Under the pieces are notes generated by a model that saw nothing but the letters and a program-made list of their open reading frames with translations, ran no database searches and was not told the origin of the DNA. Source: Niabella soli DSM 19437 (GTDB lineage Bacteria > Bacteroidota > Bacteroidia > Chitinophagales > Chitinophagaceae). Taken from it: 64,000 nt of DNA. The position numbers and the translations under genes are program-made. Positions 34,961 to 43,350 of this stretch are shown piece after piece; position 1 is the first letter of the stretch; each line of letters opens with the position of its first letter. The stretch spans positions 992,001 to 1,056,000 of the forward strand of contig NZ_CP007035.1 of NCBI RefSeq assembly GCF_000243115.2, read 5' to 3'.

Positions 34961-35914
34961 ATGAAAAGTATAAAAGGAATCGGTTTCTTTCTGTTTGTAG
35001 CAATCATTTTTGCTTCCTGTAAGAATGCAGGCTTTAAAACAACGCCCGCGGGTGTTCAATACCGGCTTTTTGACGGCGGAAGCAAAGACTCAACAAAGAT
35101 TGGTGAAGTGCTCAAAATGAATCAAACGATTCGTGTTTCCGGATCCGGCGATTCATTGCTGCACAGTACTTATGGCGGGATGCCTTTTTTTACACAGGTT
35201 CAGGCATTGCCTTCCATGCCGGCAATTTACGCTCCTGATGCCATCTACGCCCTTTTGAAAAAAGGAGACAGTGCCGTGGTTATCCTTTCGGTAGACTCGC
35301 TTTTAAAAAGAGGCCAGCTCCAGGAAGCGCAATTGCCTCCTTTTGTAAAAAAATCGGATGAGTTGGTTTATACTTTTAAAGTGCTGGACGTTATAAAAGA
35401 TGAAAAGGCAGCCCGGCAGGCGTTTCAAAACGAATTAGGGGCGGAAGGAGAAAGGCAGATTGAGCAACAGGAGTCAAACTCCGCTGCGTTTGAGAAGTCG
35501 GGAGAAAAACAAAAGCAAATTGCCGTAGTAGCAGATTATCTGAAGAAGAAAAGCATCTCCGCCACGAGGACTCCAATGGGAGTATTTGTAAAAATGGATA
35601 ACCCGGGAAGCGGTGCACAGGTAGCTACAGGAAAAGAAGTAACCGTTAAATATACCGGCAGAACTTTAAACGGAGACCGGCCTTTTGATAGCAATATCAT
35701 TACGGCAGAGATCAGCACTGACGGCGGCGACATCCCCGGGCTCGAAGAGGGATTGAAGCAGTTTAAACAAGGGGGAAAAGGGGTTATTTATATCCCGGGC
35801 TTTCTTGCCTATACGCACGATGTTCCGTCCAATGCTCCTTTCAAAGCTTTCGAGCCGTTGTATTTTGAAGTTGAAATTCAAAAAGTAGCGGATGCTGCAA
35901 AAAGTGGCAAATAA
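34961..35914 (+). CDS. FKBP-type peptidyl-prolyl isomerase lipoprotein (copy 2)
   Basis: This protein has 317 residues from the ATG at 34961 (MKSIKGIGFFLFVAI); an ATG at 34949 would add four residues. It is a tandem paralogue of the preceding gene with the same two-domain plan: lipobox ASCKNAG, N-terminal GVQYRLFDGGSKDSTK and SVDSLLKRGQLQEAQLPPF, C-terminal VATGKEVTVKYTGRTLNGD, IPGLEEGLKQFKQGGKG and YIPGFLAYTHDVP. In the last loop, the YGKNPPPG of copy 1 is YTHDVPSN, so substrate or activity may differ. A hairpin terminator follows. Confidence 0.88.
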   Translation: MKSIKGIGFFLFVAIIFASCKNAGFKTTPAGVQYRLFDGGSKDSTKIGEVLKMNQTIRVSGSGDSLLHSTYGGMPFFTQVQALPSMPAIYAPDAIYALLKKGDSAVVILSVDSLLKRGQLQEAQLPPFVKKSDELVYTFKVLDVIKDEKAARQAFQNELGAEGERQIEQQESNSAAFEKSGEKQKQIAVVADYLKKKSISATRTPMGVFVKMDNPGSGAQVATGKEVTVKYTGRTLNGDRPFDSNIITAEISTDGGDIPGLEEGLKQFKQGGKGVIYIPGFLAYTHDVPSNAPFKAFEPLYFEVEIQKVADAAKSGK

Positions 35915-35939
35915 TTTATCATCTTTGAATAAAATAATA

Positions 35940-35970
35940 AATGGCTGTCTGAATAAGACGGCCATTTTTA
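35940..35970 (+). terminator. Intrinsic terminator after the FKBP pair
   Basis: AATGGCTGTCT and AGACGGCCATT form an 11-bp stem (one G-U pair) around GAATA, followed by TTTTA. It ends the nrnA-FKBP-FKBP unit 25 bases after the last stop. Confidence 0.75.
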
Positions 35971-36038
35971 TATTTAACAATAATCGTTTTGTATGCCCCC
36001 GATTGTTGGTTATATTTACTACAATAAAAGCATTTAAA

Positions 36039-36347
36039 ATGGCAGCGACCTTTCAATCATTGATAAACGGAGATAAACCGGTGCTGGTAGATTTTACAGC
36101 AACCTGGTGCGGCCCTTGTAAAATGATGGCCCCTGTATTGCATGAGTTGAAAACAAAAGTAGGCGAAACGCTTTCCGTTATTAAGGTAGATATCGACCAA
36201 AGCCCGCAGGCGGCAGCCGCGTATCAGGTGCAAAGTGTGCCCACCTTTATACTGTTTAAAAATGGTAAGGTTTTATGGAGACAAAGTGGCGCGATGCCAT
36301 TAGCCCAACTGGAGCAAAACCTGAATACCGCCGGGGCGTTTGTTTAG
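36039..36347 (+). CDS. trxA: Thioredoxin
   Basis: This 102-residue protein starts at ATG 36039 (MAATFQSLINGDKPVLVDF); the frame is open to 35892, but that stretch includes the terminator hairpin. The active site is TWCGPCKMMAP. The cis-Pro is in VQSVPTFILFKNGK. The length is that of a minimal cytoplasmic thioredoxin that reduces protein disulfides. The region downstream (36411-36440) carries a CGCAGATTTACACAGATT repeat. Confidence 0.93.
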   Translation: MAATFQSLINGDKPVLVDFTATWCGPCKMMAPVLHELKTKVGETLSVIKVDIDQSPQAAAAYQVQSVPTFILFKNGKVLWRQSGAMPLAQLEQNLNTAGAFV

Positions 36348-36410
36348 CAGACGTCGATCTTCTGTGAGCCATAAAATAAATGCTCTTCATTTATTTATAA
36401 CTCATTCTAC

Positions 36411-36440
36411 TCTCACAGATTCCGCAGATTTACACAGATT
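36411..36440. repeat. CGCAGATTTACACAGATT dispersed element
   Basis: This is the cleanest copy of a short word family (CCGCAGATTTACACAGATTA) also present in degenerate form near 2.6, 14.2 and 22.6 kb. It lies between the convergent trxA and folP genes. Confidence 0.5.
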
Positions 36441-36487
36441 ATAAAGGGAGAGCACCGGGTAAATACGAGGCCCTAAGGGAGCATCTT

Positions 36488-37315
36488 TCAATAATGTTCG
36501 CATAATTTTATTACTTCCACGGCCTCCCTTACATCGTGTACCCGCAAAAGGTTTGCGCCATTAAGTACCCCCATCGTGTGCAGCACCGTAGTACCGTTAA
36601 GCGCTTCTTCGGCGGTAATGCCCAGGGTTCTGTAAATAGATCCTTTGCGGCTCACACCCAGCAGAACCGGGCGCCGGAGCAAAGAAAAGACGTGGAGGTT
36701 TTTTAACAATGTAAAATTATGGACCGTTGTTTTGCCAAAGCCAAACCCTGGATCAACAAGAATATCGTTTACGCCTGCTTGTTGTAATAAAGCGATTTTT
36801 TTTAACAGAAAATCCAATACCTCGGTTACCACATCTTTATATTCGGGCTCTTGTTGCATGGTTTGCGGATTTCCCTGCATATGCATCAATACATAAGGCA
36901 CCTGTAATGCAGCAACCGTAGCAAACATAGTTGCATCGAGCGTGCCGGCACTAATATCATTAACCATTGCAGCTCCGGCAGCAACTGCTTCTTTGGCAAC
37001 GGAGGCATAAAAAGTATCTACAGAAATAACGGCATCAGGGAAGGCCTGGCAGATGGCAGTAATGGCCGGAATAACCGCCGCAGCTTCTTCGGCTGCAGTC
37101 AGCTTTTTGCTTCCCGGGCGGGTGCTTTGTCCGCCTACATCCAGTATCGCCGCTCCGGAGCGCAGCATAGCCTCCGCTGTATGCAATAAGGTATTATTTA
37201 TTTGGTGCCGGCTACCCGCGTAAAAGGAATCTTCTGTAATGTTTAAAATGCCCATCACCACCGGCTTTTGAAGCGATAATAACTTTCCGCGACAATTAAG
37301 GGTGTACATCAGCAT
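36488..37315 (-). CDS. folP: Dihydropteroate synthase
   Basis: This 275-residue enzyme joins p-aminobenzoate to the pterin diphosphate in folate synthesis and is the target of sulfonamides. Landmarks are PVVMGILNITEDSFYAGS, ILDVGGQSTRPGSKK, ISVDTFYASVAKEA, MVNDISAG, VLMHMQGNPQTMQ, ILVDPGFGFGKT and LLGVSRKGSIYRTLG, all in family order. The first motif, usually NVTPDSFSDGG, is mildly variant. The gene diverges from the DUF1599 gene with 44 bases between starts. Confidence 0.95.
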   Translation of the reverse strand: MLMYTLNCRGKLLSLQKPVVMGILNITEDSFYAGSRHQINNTLLHTAEAMLRSGAAILDVGGQSTRPGSKKLTAAEEAAAVIPAITAICQAFPDAVISVDTFYASVAKEAVAAGAAMVNDISAGTLDATMFATVAALQVPYVLMHMQGNPQTMQQEPEYKDVVTEVLDFLLKKIALLQQAGVNDILVDPGFGFGKTTVHNFTLLKNLHVFSLLRRPVLLGVSRKGSIYRTLGITAEEALNGTTVLHTMGVLNGANLLRVHDVREAVEVIKLCEHY

Positions 37316-37323
37316 TTGTTTGT

Positions 37324-37331
37324 TATTTTTG
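37324..37331 (+). promoter_or_regulatory. Candidate -7 box for the DUF1599 operon
   Basis: TATTTTTG fits TAnnTTTG and lies 28 bases before the ATG at 37360, in the short divergent gap with folP. Confidence 0.4.
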
Positions 37332-37359
37332 GGAGCGAAGATAAGAAGTTGTAAAATAT

Positions 37360-37911
37360 ATGAACAGAACCATTCAGCAATACGATGCGGTAATTGTGAC
37401 CTGTAAAGAGGTTTTTTTAAAGAAGAACAAGGACTATGGTACCTCCTGGCGGGTATTGCGTACGATTTCCGTTGTGGACCAGCTTTATATTAAGGCGCAA
37501 CGCATCCGCACGATACAGCAACTGAAACAACAAAAAGTAGAAGATGATATCGCCGGCGAATTTAAGGGCATCATCAATTATGCGGTGATCGGACTGATAC
37601 AACTGGAGTTGCCTGAAGATGGGGCTGACGATCTTTCGGAAGATGAAGTTACCATTTTGTACGATACTTATGCAGAGAAAGCGCGCAGCCTGATGCAGGA
37701 TAAAAACCACGATTATGGTGAAGCCTGGCGTAGTATGAGCCAGGAGAGCTTTGTTGACCTGATCCTGGTGAAACTAAGGCGTATCCGGCAGATACTGAGC
37801 AATGACCAGCAAACGCTGATCAGTGAAGGCATCGACGCCAATTATAATGATATTCTCAATTACGCTGTTTTTGCGCTGATCCTTCAGGGAGAACAGTCAA
37901 TGGCAAAATAG
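37360..37911 (+). CDS. DUF1599 protein with two repeats of the domain
   Basis: This 183-residue protein has an internal duplication: KNKDYGTSWRVLRTISVVDQ in the first half matches KNHDYGEAWRSMSQESFVDL in the second. Each half is followed by a KLRRIRQI-like segment and INYAVIGLIQL / LNYAVFALILQ. The function is unknown; the KxxDYG-type and helical pattern recalls nucleotide-binding or MazG-like all-alpha proteins, which is only an impression. It is the first gene of a tight three-gene run (7- and 6-base gaps). Confidence 0.85.
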   Translation: MNRTIQQYDAVIVTCKEVFLKKNKDYGTSWRVLRTISVVDQLYIKAQRIRTIQQLKQQKVEDDIAGEFKGIINYAVIGLIQLELPEDGADDLSEDEVTILYDTYAEKARSLMQDKNHDYGEAWRSMSQESFVDLILVKLRRIRQILSNDQQTLISEGIDANYNDILNYAVFALILQGEQSMAK

Positions 37912-37918
37912 AACAGAC

Positions 37919-39100
37919 ATGAAATTTTTAATAAATATTTGTCGCTTCCTGGTGGGCGTACTCTTTATTTTTTCAGGGTTGATTAAGGCGAATGACCCCA
38001 TTGGCCTTAGTTATAAAATGCAGGAGTTTTTTGACCTTTGGAAAATGAGCGCCCTGGACGGTATTGCGCTGACCTTATCGATTGCAATGATCGCTTTTGA
38101 AATTATTGCCGGCGTGGCTCTTTTACTGGGATGGCAAAAAAAGCTGATCAGTTGGTTGTTGCTATTGTTGATCGTGTTTTTTACTTTTTTGACCGGGTAT
38201 GCTTATTTGTCGGGCAAGTTCAGCAACTGTGGTTGTTTTGGCGATTGTATTCCCATCAGTTCCAAAGCATCCTTCCTTAAAGACGTTGCGTTATTGGTCC
38301 TGATCCTGTTGTTGTTTTTTAACCGGAAGCATATCCAGCCAGTATTTGCAACGCGAACGACGCGTCTTTTATTATTGATATCGGCCGTGCTCTCATTGGG
38401 CATCCAATGGTACACGCTGCATTATTTACCTGTATTGGATTGTCTGCCATTTAAAGTGGGCAGTTATATTCCCGATAAGCTGAAAGTGCCCGCCAATGCA
38501 ATCCCCGACAGTACGGAGATCACTTTTGTTTATGAGAAAGCCGGCAAGAAAATGGAATTCAATGCAGATCATTTTCCTGATGATTTTAATGACAGTACGT
38601 ATAAATTTATTGACCGGTATGATAAAGTGATACGAAAAGGAACCAACGCCATTCCTGAGATCCGGGGTTTTGATTTTCAGAATAGCGCCGGTACAACCAT
38701 TACACAGGATATCCTGGATGTGGGCTATGCGGTGCTCTTGTTTCACGAGGATCGGTCAATAGCGCTGAATAAGTGGGAAAAAGGATTTGAGGGGATTTAC
38801 CAGTCTGCCACCGGAAAAAATATTCCGGTATATATCATCAGCAGCCTGGCGCCGTTGGTAAAACAGGAAATAGCTACTACGGGTTTTAAAGATCTGGAAG
38901 TATTGGCCGGCGACCGGGTGATGATCCGCATGGCGGCCCGTACCAATCCTACGGTATACCTGTTTAAAAAAGGCACTGTTATAGGCAAGTGGAGTTATAA
39001 AAATTTTGATGCGGCGCTCAGCACCGTAAAGCAATTGCCTGCAGTTGCTGCAACGACGCCAAAGGATACAACAGTCATTGATTCCCTGTTAAAAAAATAG
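37919..39100 (+). CDS. BT_3928-type DoxX/MauE-like membrane protein
   Basis: This 393-residue protein has four N-terminal membrane helices of the DoxX/MauE type (FLVGVLFIFSGLIKANDPIG, IALTLSIAMIAFEIIAGVALL, ISWLLLLLIVFFTFLTGYA), with the Cys cluster NCGCFGDCIP after helix 3. A fifth helix leads to a C-terminal domain of about 200 residues in the periplasm. MauE-like proteins serve disulfide or heme maturation; here the paired Cys may be redox active. It lies between DUF1599 and an ABC permease, a trio I recall as conserved. Confidence 0.85.
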   Translation: MKFLINICRFLVGVLFIFSGLIKANDPIGLSYKMQEFFDLWKMSALDGIALTLSIAMIAFEIIAGVALLLGWQKKLISWLLLLLIVFFTFLTGYAYLSGKFSNCGCFGDCIPISSKASFLKDVALLVLILLLFFNRKHIQPVFATRTTRLLLLISAVLSLGIQWYTLHYLPVLDCLPFKVGSYIPDKLKVPANAIPDSTEITFVYEKAGKKMEFNADHFPDDFNDSTYKFIDRYDKVIRKGTNAIPEIRGFDFQNSAGTTITQDILDVGYAVLLFHEDRSIALNKWEKGFEGIYQSATGKNIPVYIISSLAPLVKQEIATTGFKDLEVLAGDRVMIRMAARTNPTVYLFKKGTVIGKWSYKNFDAALSTVKQLPAVAATTPKDTTVIDSLLKK

Positions 39101-39106
39101 CTATCA

Positions 39107-40156
39107 TTGATACAGTATGTATTAAAAAAAATAGGGTATAGCATACTGGTAATGGCCGGTGTGGTATTGCTGGTGTTCTTCCTCTTCCAGGGTTTTGGGG
39201 ATCCGTCCCGCCTGGTAATGGGACAAACAGGCGATAAAAAAACACAGGAAAATATCAGGAGGGAGTTGTACCTGGATCAGCCCAAATGGAAACAGTTTGT
39301 TTTATATCTTAATGATGTGTCGCCTATTGCGATCCATAGCGCGGCCGATATCAAAAGCAAACAACTGAAAGGCATTTTTATTGGCGGCGACACTAAGTTT
39401 GCCATCAAACTTCCCTACCTGCGCCGTTCCTACCAAACAAAAAGATCTGTCAGCAGCATGCTCATGGAGGCATTGCCCGGAACCATGTTGCTGGCCATTG
39501 CAGCCATGGCGCTGGCGATTGCTATTGGTATTCCGTTGGGTGTGGTATCGGCGGTAAAACAAAATTCCTGGCTGGATACGACGGCTATTTTTTCAAGTAT
39601 CATCGGCATTTCAGCACCTTCTTTTTTTACGGGAATTATTATTGCTTATATATTCGGATTTGTGCTAACCCACTATACTGGTTTGCATATAACCGGCAAC
39701 TGGTTTGAAATAGACGCCCTGACGGGTCAGCGTCGGCTCACCCTAAAAAACCTGATCTTACCTGCCATTACCCTGGGAGTGCGCCCGTTGGCGATCATTA
39801 CCCAGTTAACGCGCAGCGCGATGCTGGATGTGCTGGACCAGGATTATATACGCACGGCCTATGCAAAAGGGCTGAAGAAACGAACCGTTATCTGGAAACA
39901 TGCGCTAAAGAATGCATTAAACCCTGTAATAACGGCTGTAACAGGGTGGTTTGCCGAATTACTGGCCGGTGCTTTTTTTGTGGAATATATTTTTGGCTGG
40001 CAGGGGATCGGCAAGGTTACCGTGGATGCACTGGAAAAACTGGACTACCCGGTAGTGATGGGCGCTGTATTAATTTCCGCTGCTTTTTTTGTGCTGATGA
40101 ATATTGTTGCGGATATTTTGTACGGAGTGTTTGATCCGAGAGTGCGAAATGCTTAA
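39107..40156 (+). CDS. Oligopeptide-type ABC transporter permease (orphan)
   Basis: This 349-residue inner-membrane permease is related to DppB/OppB. It starts at TTG 39107, 6 bases after the previous stop. The DppB-like helix (ILVMAGVVLLVFFLFQGFGDP) is followed by a periplasmic loop of about 100 residues, then EALPGTMLLAIAAMALAIAIG, and the EAA-like loop YIRTAYAKGLKKRTVIWKHAL that contacts the ATPase. No ATPase, second permease or binding protein lies nearby, so partners must be encoded elsewhere. Confidence 0.88.
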   Translation: MIQYVLKKIGYSILVMAGVVLLVFFLFQGFGDPSRLVMGQTGDKKTQENIRRELYLDQPKWKQFVLYLNDVSPIAIHSAADIKSKQLKGIFIGGDTKFAIKLPYLRRSYQTKRSVSSMLMEALPGTMLLAIAAMALAIAIGIPLGVVSAVKQNSWLDTTAIFSSIIGISAPSFFTGIIIAYIFGFVLTHYTGLHITGNWFEIDALTGQRRLTLKNLILPAITLGVRPLAIITQLTRSAMLDVLDQDYIRTAYAKGLKKRTVIWKHALKNALNPVITAVTGWFAELLAGAFFVEYIFGWQGIGKVTVDALEKLDYPVVMGAVLISAAFFVLMNIVADILYGVFDPRVRNA

Positions 40157-40217
40157 TGCTAAACGCCGAATGCTTAATGCCAGAAGCTGAATACTGATTA
40201 CTAAATACTAAGTACTA
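40157..40217. repeat. Quasi-tandem word repeats between permease and DUF721
   Basis: Words of the type GCTAAACGCCGAATGC, GCTTAATGCC, GCTGAATACTG, ACTAAATACT and AAGTACTA follow one another between two convergent genes. No gene or clear hairpin is seen. Confidence 0.45.
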
Positions 40218-40517
40218 CTATTTTACAATTATCTCTTTAATCACTTTTTGTCCGAGGGCTTCGTTCACCCGCTGAATGATCTTTTCCCGCTGGTAGATCA
40301 GTTCATTTTTTAAGGGAGCAACGGTGGTGGCAATGATCAGTTTGTCGCCGATGATCTGTAATTTATCGGTATAACGGGCAACGGTTTTGCCCATAATGTT
40401 TTCCCACACCGCATCGATACGCAGGGCCTGGATATCGCCCTTCATCCGGCTTTTGTTTAAAAACTCATTTAATGCTTCGCCTAATGAATATTCCGCCACG
40501 GGTAGTTGTTTTGACAA
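40218..40517 (-). CDS. DUF721 family protein
   Basis: This 99-residue protein contains AEYSLGEALNEFLNKSRM, IDAVWENIMGKTVARYTDKL and GDKLIIATTVAPLKNELIYQ, the DUF721 pattern. This family includes DciA-like helicase-loading proteins in other bacteria, so a link with DNA replication is possible. In many Bacteroidota I recall this gene directly next to recF. Here recF (same strand) is 5 kb away, with accessory genes in between. Confidence 0.88.
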   Translation of the reverse strand: MSKQLPVAEYSLGEALNEFLNKSRMKGDIQALRIDAVWENIMGKTVARYTDKLQIIGDKLIIATTVAPLKNELIYQREKIIQRVNEALGQKVIKEIIVK

Positions 40518-40679
40518 AGGTAGGACTAAATTGCTGTTTAAGCCGATACCGAAGAAAGGAACGTGGAGAGATTTCCGACCTTTCTGCGGTTTTTTAGGAG
40601 CTGATGTTTGTGTTCAATAACAGAGCCGGATGAGTAAGTTGTGTAAATTTGAGAGGTGAGCAAAACATTATATACCAAA

Positions 40680-42011
40680 ATGAATAATTCTAACTACGCG
40701 ATCCTTTTTCTGGGGTTATTTTTTACGATAAATTTTGCAGCTTGTGGACAGCCCCCAAAAAATGCTGCTAACAACAGATATTTATCCAGAGGAGAAATTG
40801 AAAGTGACTTTGCACAATTAACGAAGATTATTGAAACGAATGTGCCTGTTCCATTTTACAACTGCTCCAGGGCTGTATATGATTCAGTTAAAAAAGGCAT
40901 TGCTTCGGCCATTCCCGGTTCTGCCGGCGTACAAGATGTGTACAGAATCTTTTACCCATTGATCCAAATTTTGAATGACGCTCATTTTTCGATCCACTTG
41001 CCAAATGATTTTTTTTCTGACACGATGCGATATTTTCCGTTTAAAGTAATTATTCAGGGAAATAAACTATTTGTAAAAGAAAACTTAAGCACGAACAGCA
41101 TTCGGAAAAGAGACGAGATCATTGCAATAAATTCTATTCCTGTAAAGGAAATTATTGCTAAAATGCGTTCCTGCAATTTCAAATCACCGGGCGAAGAGCT
41201 GTTTTTTGAAAAATGGAATGAGGGTGTCTTCTATAAAAGGCTGGCAGCATTATTCAATTTAAATAGCTGGTTTGATATTGAACTTGCGAACGGCGGGCAT
41301 TTTAAAGTACAGGGAGTAAGAGAAGCTCTTTTAAAAGAGTTATTAGAGAATAATGAGCTTTCATTTAAAATTTTAGAGGACACAATTGGCTATTTAAAAA
41401 TTCCTTCGCTGGCATGGAATAAGCAAGACGACAGAAAGAATTTTGATAATAGGATTGACAGCGCTTTTACTTTTTTTCAATCAAAAGGAGTAGGTAATCT
41501 TATCATTGACATACGGGGCAATATGGGAGGCAGTACCATTCTGGCAAGGGATGTTTTAGATTATATTTATTTTAAACCTTACACGCTGGGACAGGGAGAA
41601 GTATATATTGAAAACGGCGTATCTAAAGAAAATAATCATGCAAGTCTTCACACCCCAACAGCGCATTCAAATTGCTTTAAAGGAAAAACTATTCTTTTAA
41701 ATGACGTTTTAACCTATTCGAGTGCGCACATGATGCAGGTGGGATTTCAATATTATAATATGGGACACACTATTGGAGAAATAAGTTCTGAGCCTTTGTT
41801 CATAACCGGCGAAGTAAATACGGTCTTTTTGAAAAATTCCAGTCTGCAATTTTATTATGGCACATCTAATTTTATATTACCCGGGTTTAAAAAAGATAAA
41901 AAGACTTTTTACACTCCAAACTTAACCTATACACCAACACTTACTGAAAGACTAAATGGGATGGATGTGATTCTGGAAAAAGCAAAAAGTAGTATTGCCC
42001 AGGGAAAATAA
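40680..42011 (+). CDS. S41-family (C-terminal processing-like) peptidase, lipoprotein
   Basis: This protein has 443 residues from ATG 40680. The signal AILFLGLFFTINFAACGQPP carries a lipobox (FAAC). The N-terminal helical part (LSRGEIESDFAQLTKIIETN, NDAHFSIHLPNDFF) and the core (NLIIDIRGNMGGSTILARD, then LTYSSAHMMQVGFQYYNMG with the likely catalytic Ser) are S41-like. There is no clear PDZ domain. Codon use is more AT-rich than in flanking housekeeping genes. It begins the accessory block between DUF721 and recF. Confidence 0.82.
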   Translation: MNNSNYAILFLGLFFTINFAACGQPPKNAANNRYLSRGEIESDFAQLTKIIETNVPVPFYNCSRAVYDSVKKGIASAIPGSAGVQDVYRIFYPLIQILNDAHFSIHLPNDFFSDTMRYFPFKVIIQGNKLFVKENLSTNSIRKRDEIIAINSIPVKEIIAKMRSCNFKSPGEELFFEKWNEGVFYKRLAALFNLNSWFDIELANGGHFKVQGVREALLKELLENNELSFKILEDTIGYLKIPSLAWNKQDDRKNFDNRIDSAFTFFQSKGVGNLIIDIRGNMGGSTILARDVLDYIYFKPYTLGQGEVYIENGVSKENNHASLHTPTAHSNCFKGKTILLNDVLTYSSAHMMQVGFQYYNMGHTIGEISSEPLFITGEVNTVFLKNSSLQFYYGTSNFILPGFKKDKKTFYTPNLTYTPTLTERLNGMDVILEKAKSSIAQGK

Positions 42012-42128
42012 AAGGCTTGGCGATCAATTTTTCCGGACAGGTTACTGGTATTTGCATTGCGGCAAAAGGATAAAATGTGCAAGTTACGTATATTTGAGAG
42101 CCAGTAGAAATTATACGGGCGCCCTGCT

Positions 42129-43097
42129 ATGCATAAACTATTCTTCACCATTGTTCTCTTTTCGATAATGACCAATCTTTCCGGACAAACAGAAAAAGCA
42201 AACTATAAAGCAGTTGCCGACAAAGTGGAAAAATTTTATAATGCCGCACAGTTTGACAGCATCTTTGCTATGTTTTCAGACGACATGCAAAGAGCGCTTC
42301 CGCCTGACAAGACAACTGCTTTTTTTACAGGACTTAATGCTCAGGCAGGAAAGATTACCGGGCGACAATTCGCAAAGTACCAGGAGACCTATGCCTCTTA
42401 CAAAACAAGTTTTGAAAAGGCTTTGTTTTCGCTCAATATATCTATTGACGGGAATTCAAAAATTAATGGGTTATTGGTCAAGCCATTTACTGACGAAAGT
42501 CTGCCAAAAATGGAAAGAAACAAATCAAAATTGCAGCTGCCGTTTAAAGGTGAATGGACCGTAGTTTGGGGCGGCGATACAAAAGAATTGAATTATCATG
42601 TTGAAAGTGAAGCACAGAAAAATGCCCTTGATATTGTAATTACCGATGACAAAGGAAAATCTTTTAAAACGGATGGAAAAACGAATGAAGATTACTTTGC
42701 TTTTAACAAAGAACTTGATGCACCCTGTGACGGTGAAGTCGTTTTAGTAGTTGATGGCGTTAAGGATAACAAGCCAGGTGTATTAAACCCCATTTATGTT
42801 CCTGGAAATACAGTAGTCATAAAGACAAGCAACAATGAGTATTTGTTCTTTGCTCATTTCAAACAACATTCTATAAAAGTTGCAGAAGGACAAAAAGTAA
42901 AACAGGGACAACTTTTAGGGCTTTGCGGCAATTCAGGAAACTCATCAGAGCCGCATTTGCATTTTCACATTCAAAATGTCGAAGACATGAATATTGCGAC
43001 AGGTGTAAGATGTTTTTTTGACGCCATTATTGTAAATGGACTTCAAAAGCAGGGTTACTCACCGATCAAGGGCGACAAAATAAAGAATGACAAATAA
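42129..43097 (+). CDS. DUF3887 / M23-like peptidase, secreted
   Basis: This 322-residue protein has signal peptide LFFTIVLFSIMTNLSGQ. The N-terminal part (VADKVEKFYNAAQFDSIFAM) fits DUF3887. The C-terminal part is an M23/LytM fold: APCDGEVVLVVDG, VVIKTSNNEYLFFAHFKQHS, KVKQGQLLGLCGNSGNSSEP, then HLHFHIQN. The HxH zinc pair is present, but the first ligand pair (usually HxGxD before the AP motif) is missing: this place reads FNKELDAPCDG. It may be inactive as a peptidase or may bind metal differently. Confidence 0.8.
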   Translation: MHKLFFTIVLFSIMTNLSGQTEKANYKAVADKVEKFYNAAQFDSIFAMFSDDMQRALPPDKTTAFFTGLNAQAGKITGRQFAKYQETYASYKTSFEKALFSLNISIDGNSKINGLLVKPFTDESLPKMERNKSKLQLPFKGEWTVVWGGDTKELNYHVESEAQKNALDIVITDDKGKSFKTDGKTNEDYFAFNKELDAPCDGEVVLVVDGVKDNKPGVLNPIYVPGNTVVIKTSNNEYLFFAHFKQHSIKVAEGQKVKQGQLLGLCGNSGNSSEPHLHFHIQNVEDMNIATGVRCFFDAIIVNGLQKQGYSPIKGDKIKNDK

Positions 43098-43184
43098 CTT
43101 CAACCGACATTTGATTTGGCAATATGGCCGGGGGACGGTCTCCCAATTTTGCGAAGTTATTGTTTGCAATATCTGTGGGCCGAT
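43098..43184. other. Gap before the duplicated acyltransferase remnant
   Basis: No gene or clear motif is seen. It separates the M23-like gene from the decayed acyltransferase fragment. Confidence 0.3.
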
Positions 43185-43275
43185 CCTACAACTGTACTAA
43201 ATATTTCCGTTTATAAAGAAAGTACCCTACCAGCCAGCATATCAGCATAAAACTCATCGACTATAATAAAGTGGG
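43185..43275 (-). pseudogene. Decayed 3' fragment of an acyltransferase paralogue
   Basis: Read on the minus strand, this stretch encodes HYPTLL*SMSFMLICWLVG followed by YFLYKRKYLVQ. It aligns closely with the C-terminus of the intact acyltransferase at 43977 (IPSLLWSVSFMLICWLVGYF...RRKVF). At DNA level, about 85 bases align at roughly 80 percent, for example CCAGCCAGCATATCAGCATA against CCAGCCAGCATATCAACATA. One Trp codon has become TAG. The toxin-antitoxin module lies between the two copies. Confidence 0.75.
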
Positions 43276-43297
43276 ATAATGCCTGGAAAAGAAAATC

Positions 43298-43325
43298 TTG
43301 ATTAACAGTATTTTTATTAACTTTG
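43298..43325 (+). promoter_or_regulatory. Promoter of the toxin-antitoxin operon
   Basis: TTG (43298-43300) and TAACTTTG (43318-43325) are spaced by 17 bases and fit the Bacteroidota -33/-7 consensus. Transcription would start near 43331, which favours the ATG at 43351 over the GTG at 43333 as the toxin start. Confidence 0.55.
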
Positions 43326-43350
43326 TATCCAAGTGAATACATATTCTAAA

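Noticed and set aside
35892-36347. Longer thioredoxin start at 35892
   Set aside because: The extension covers the FKBP gene end and the terminator hairpin; thioredoxins begin at the ATG 36039.
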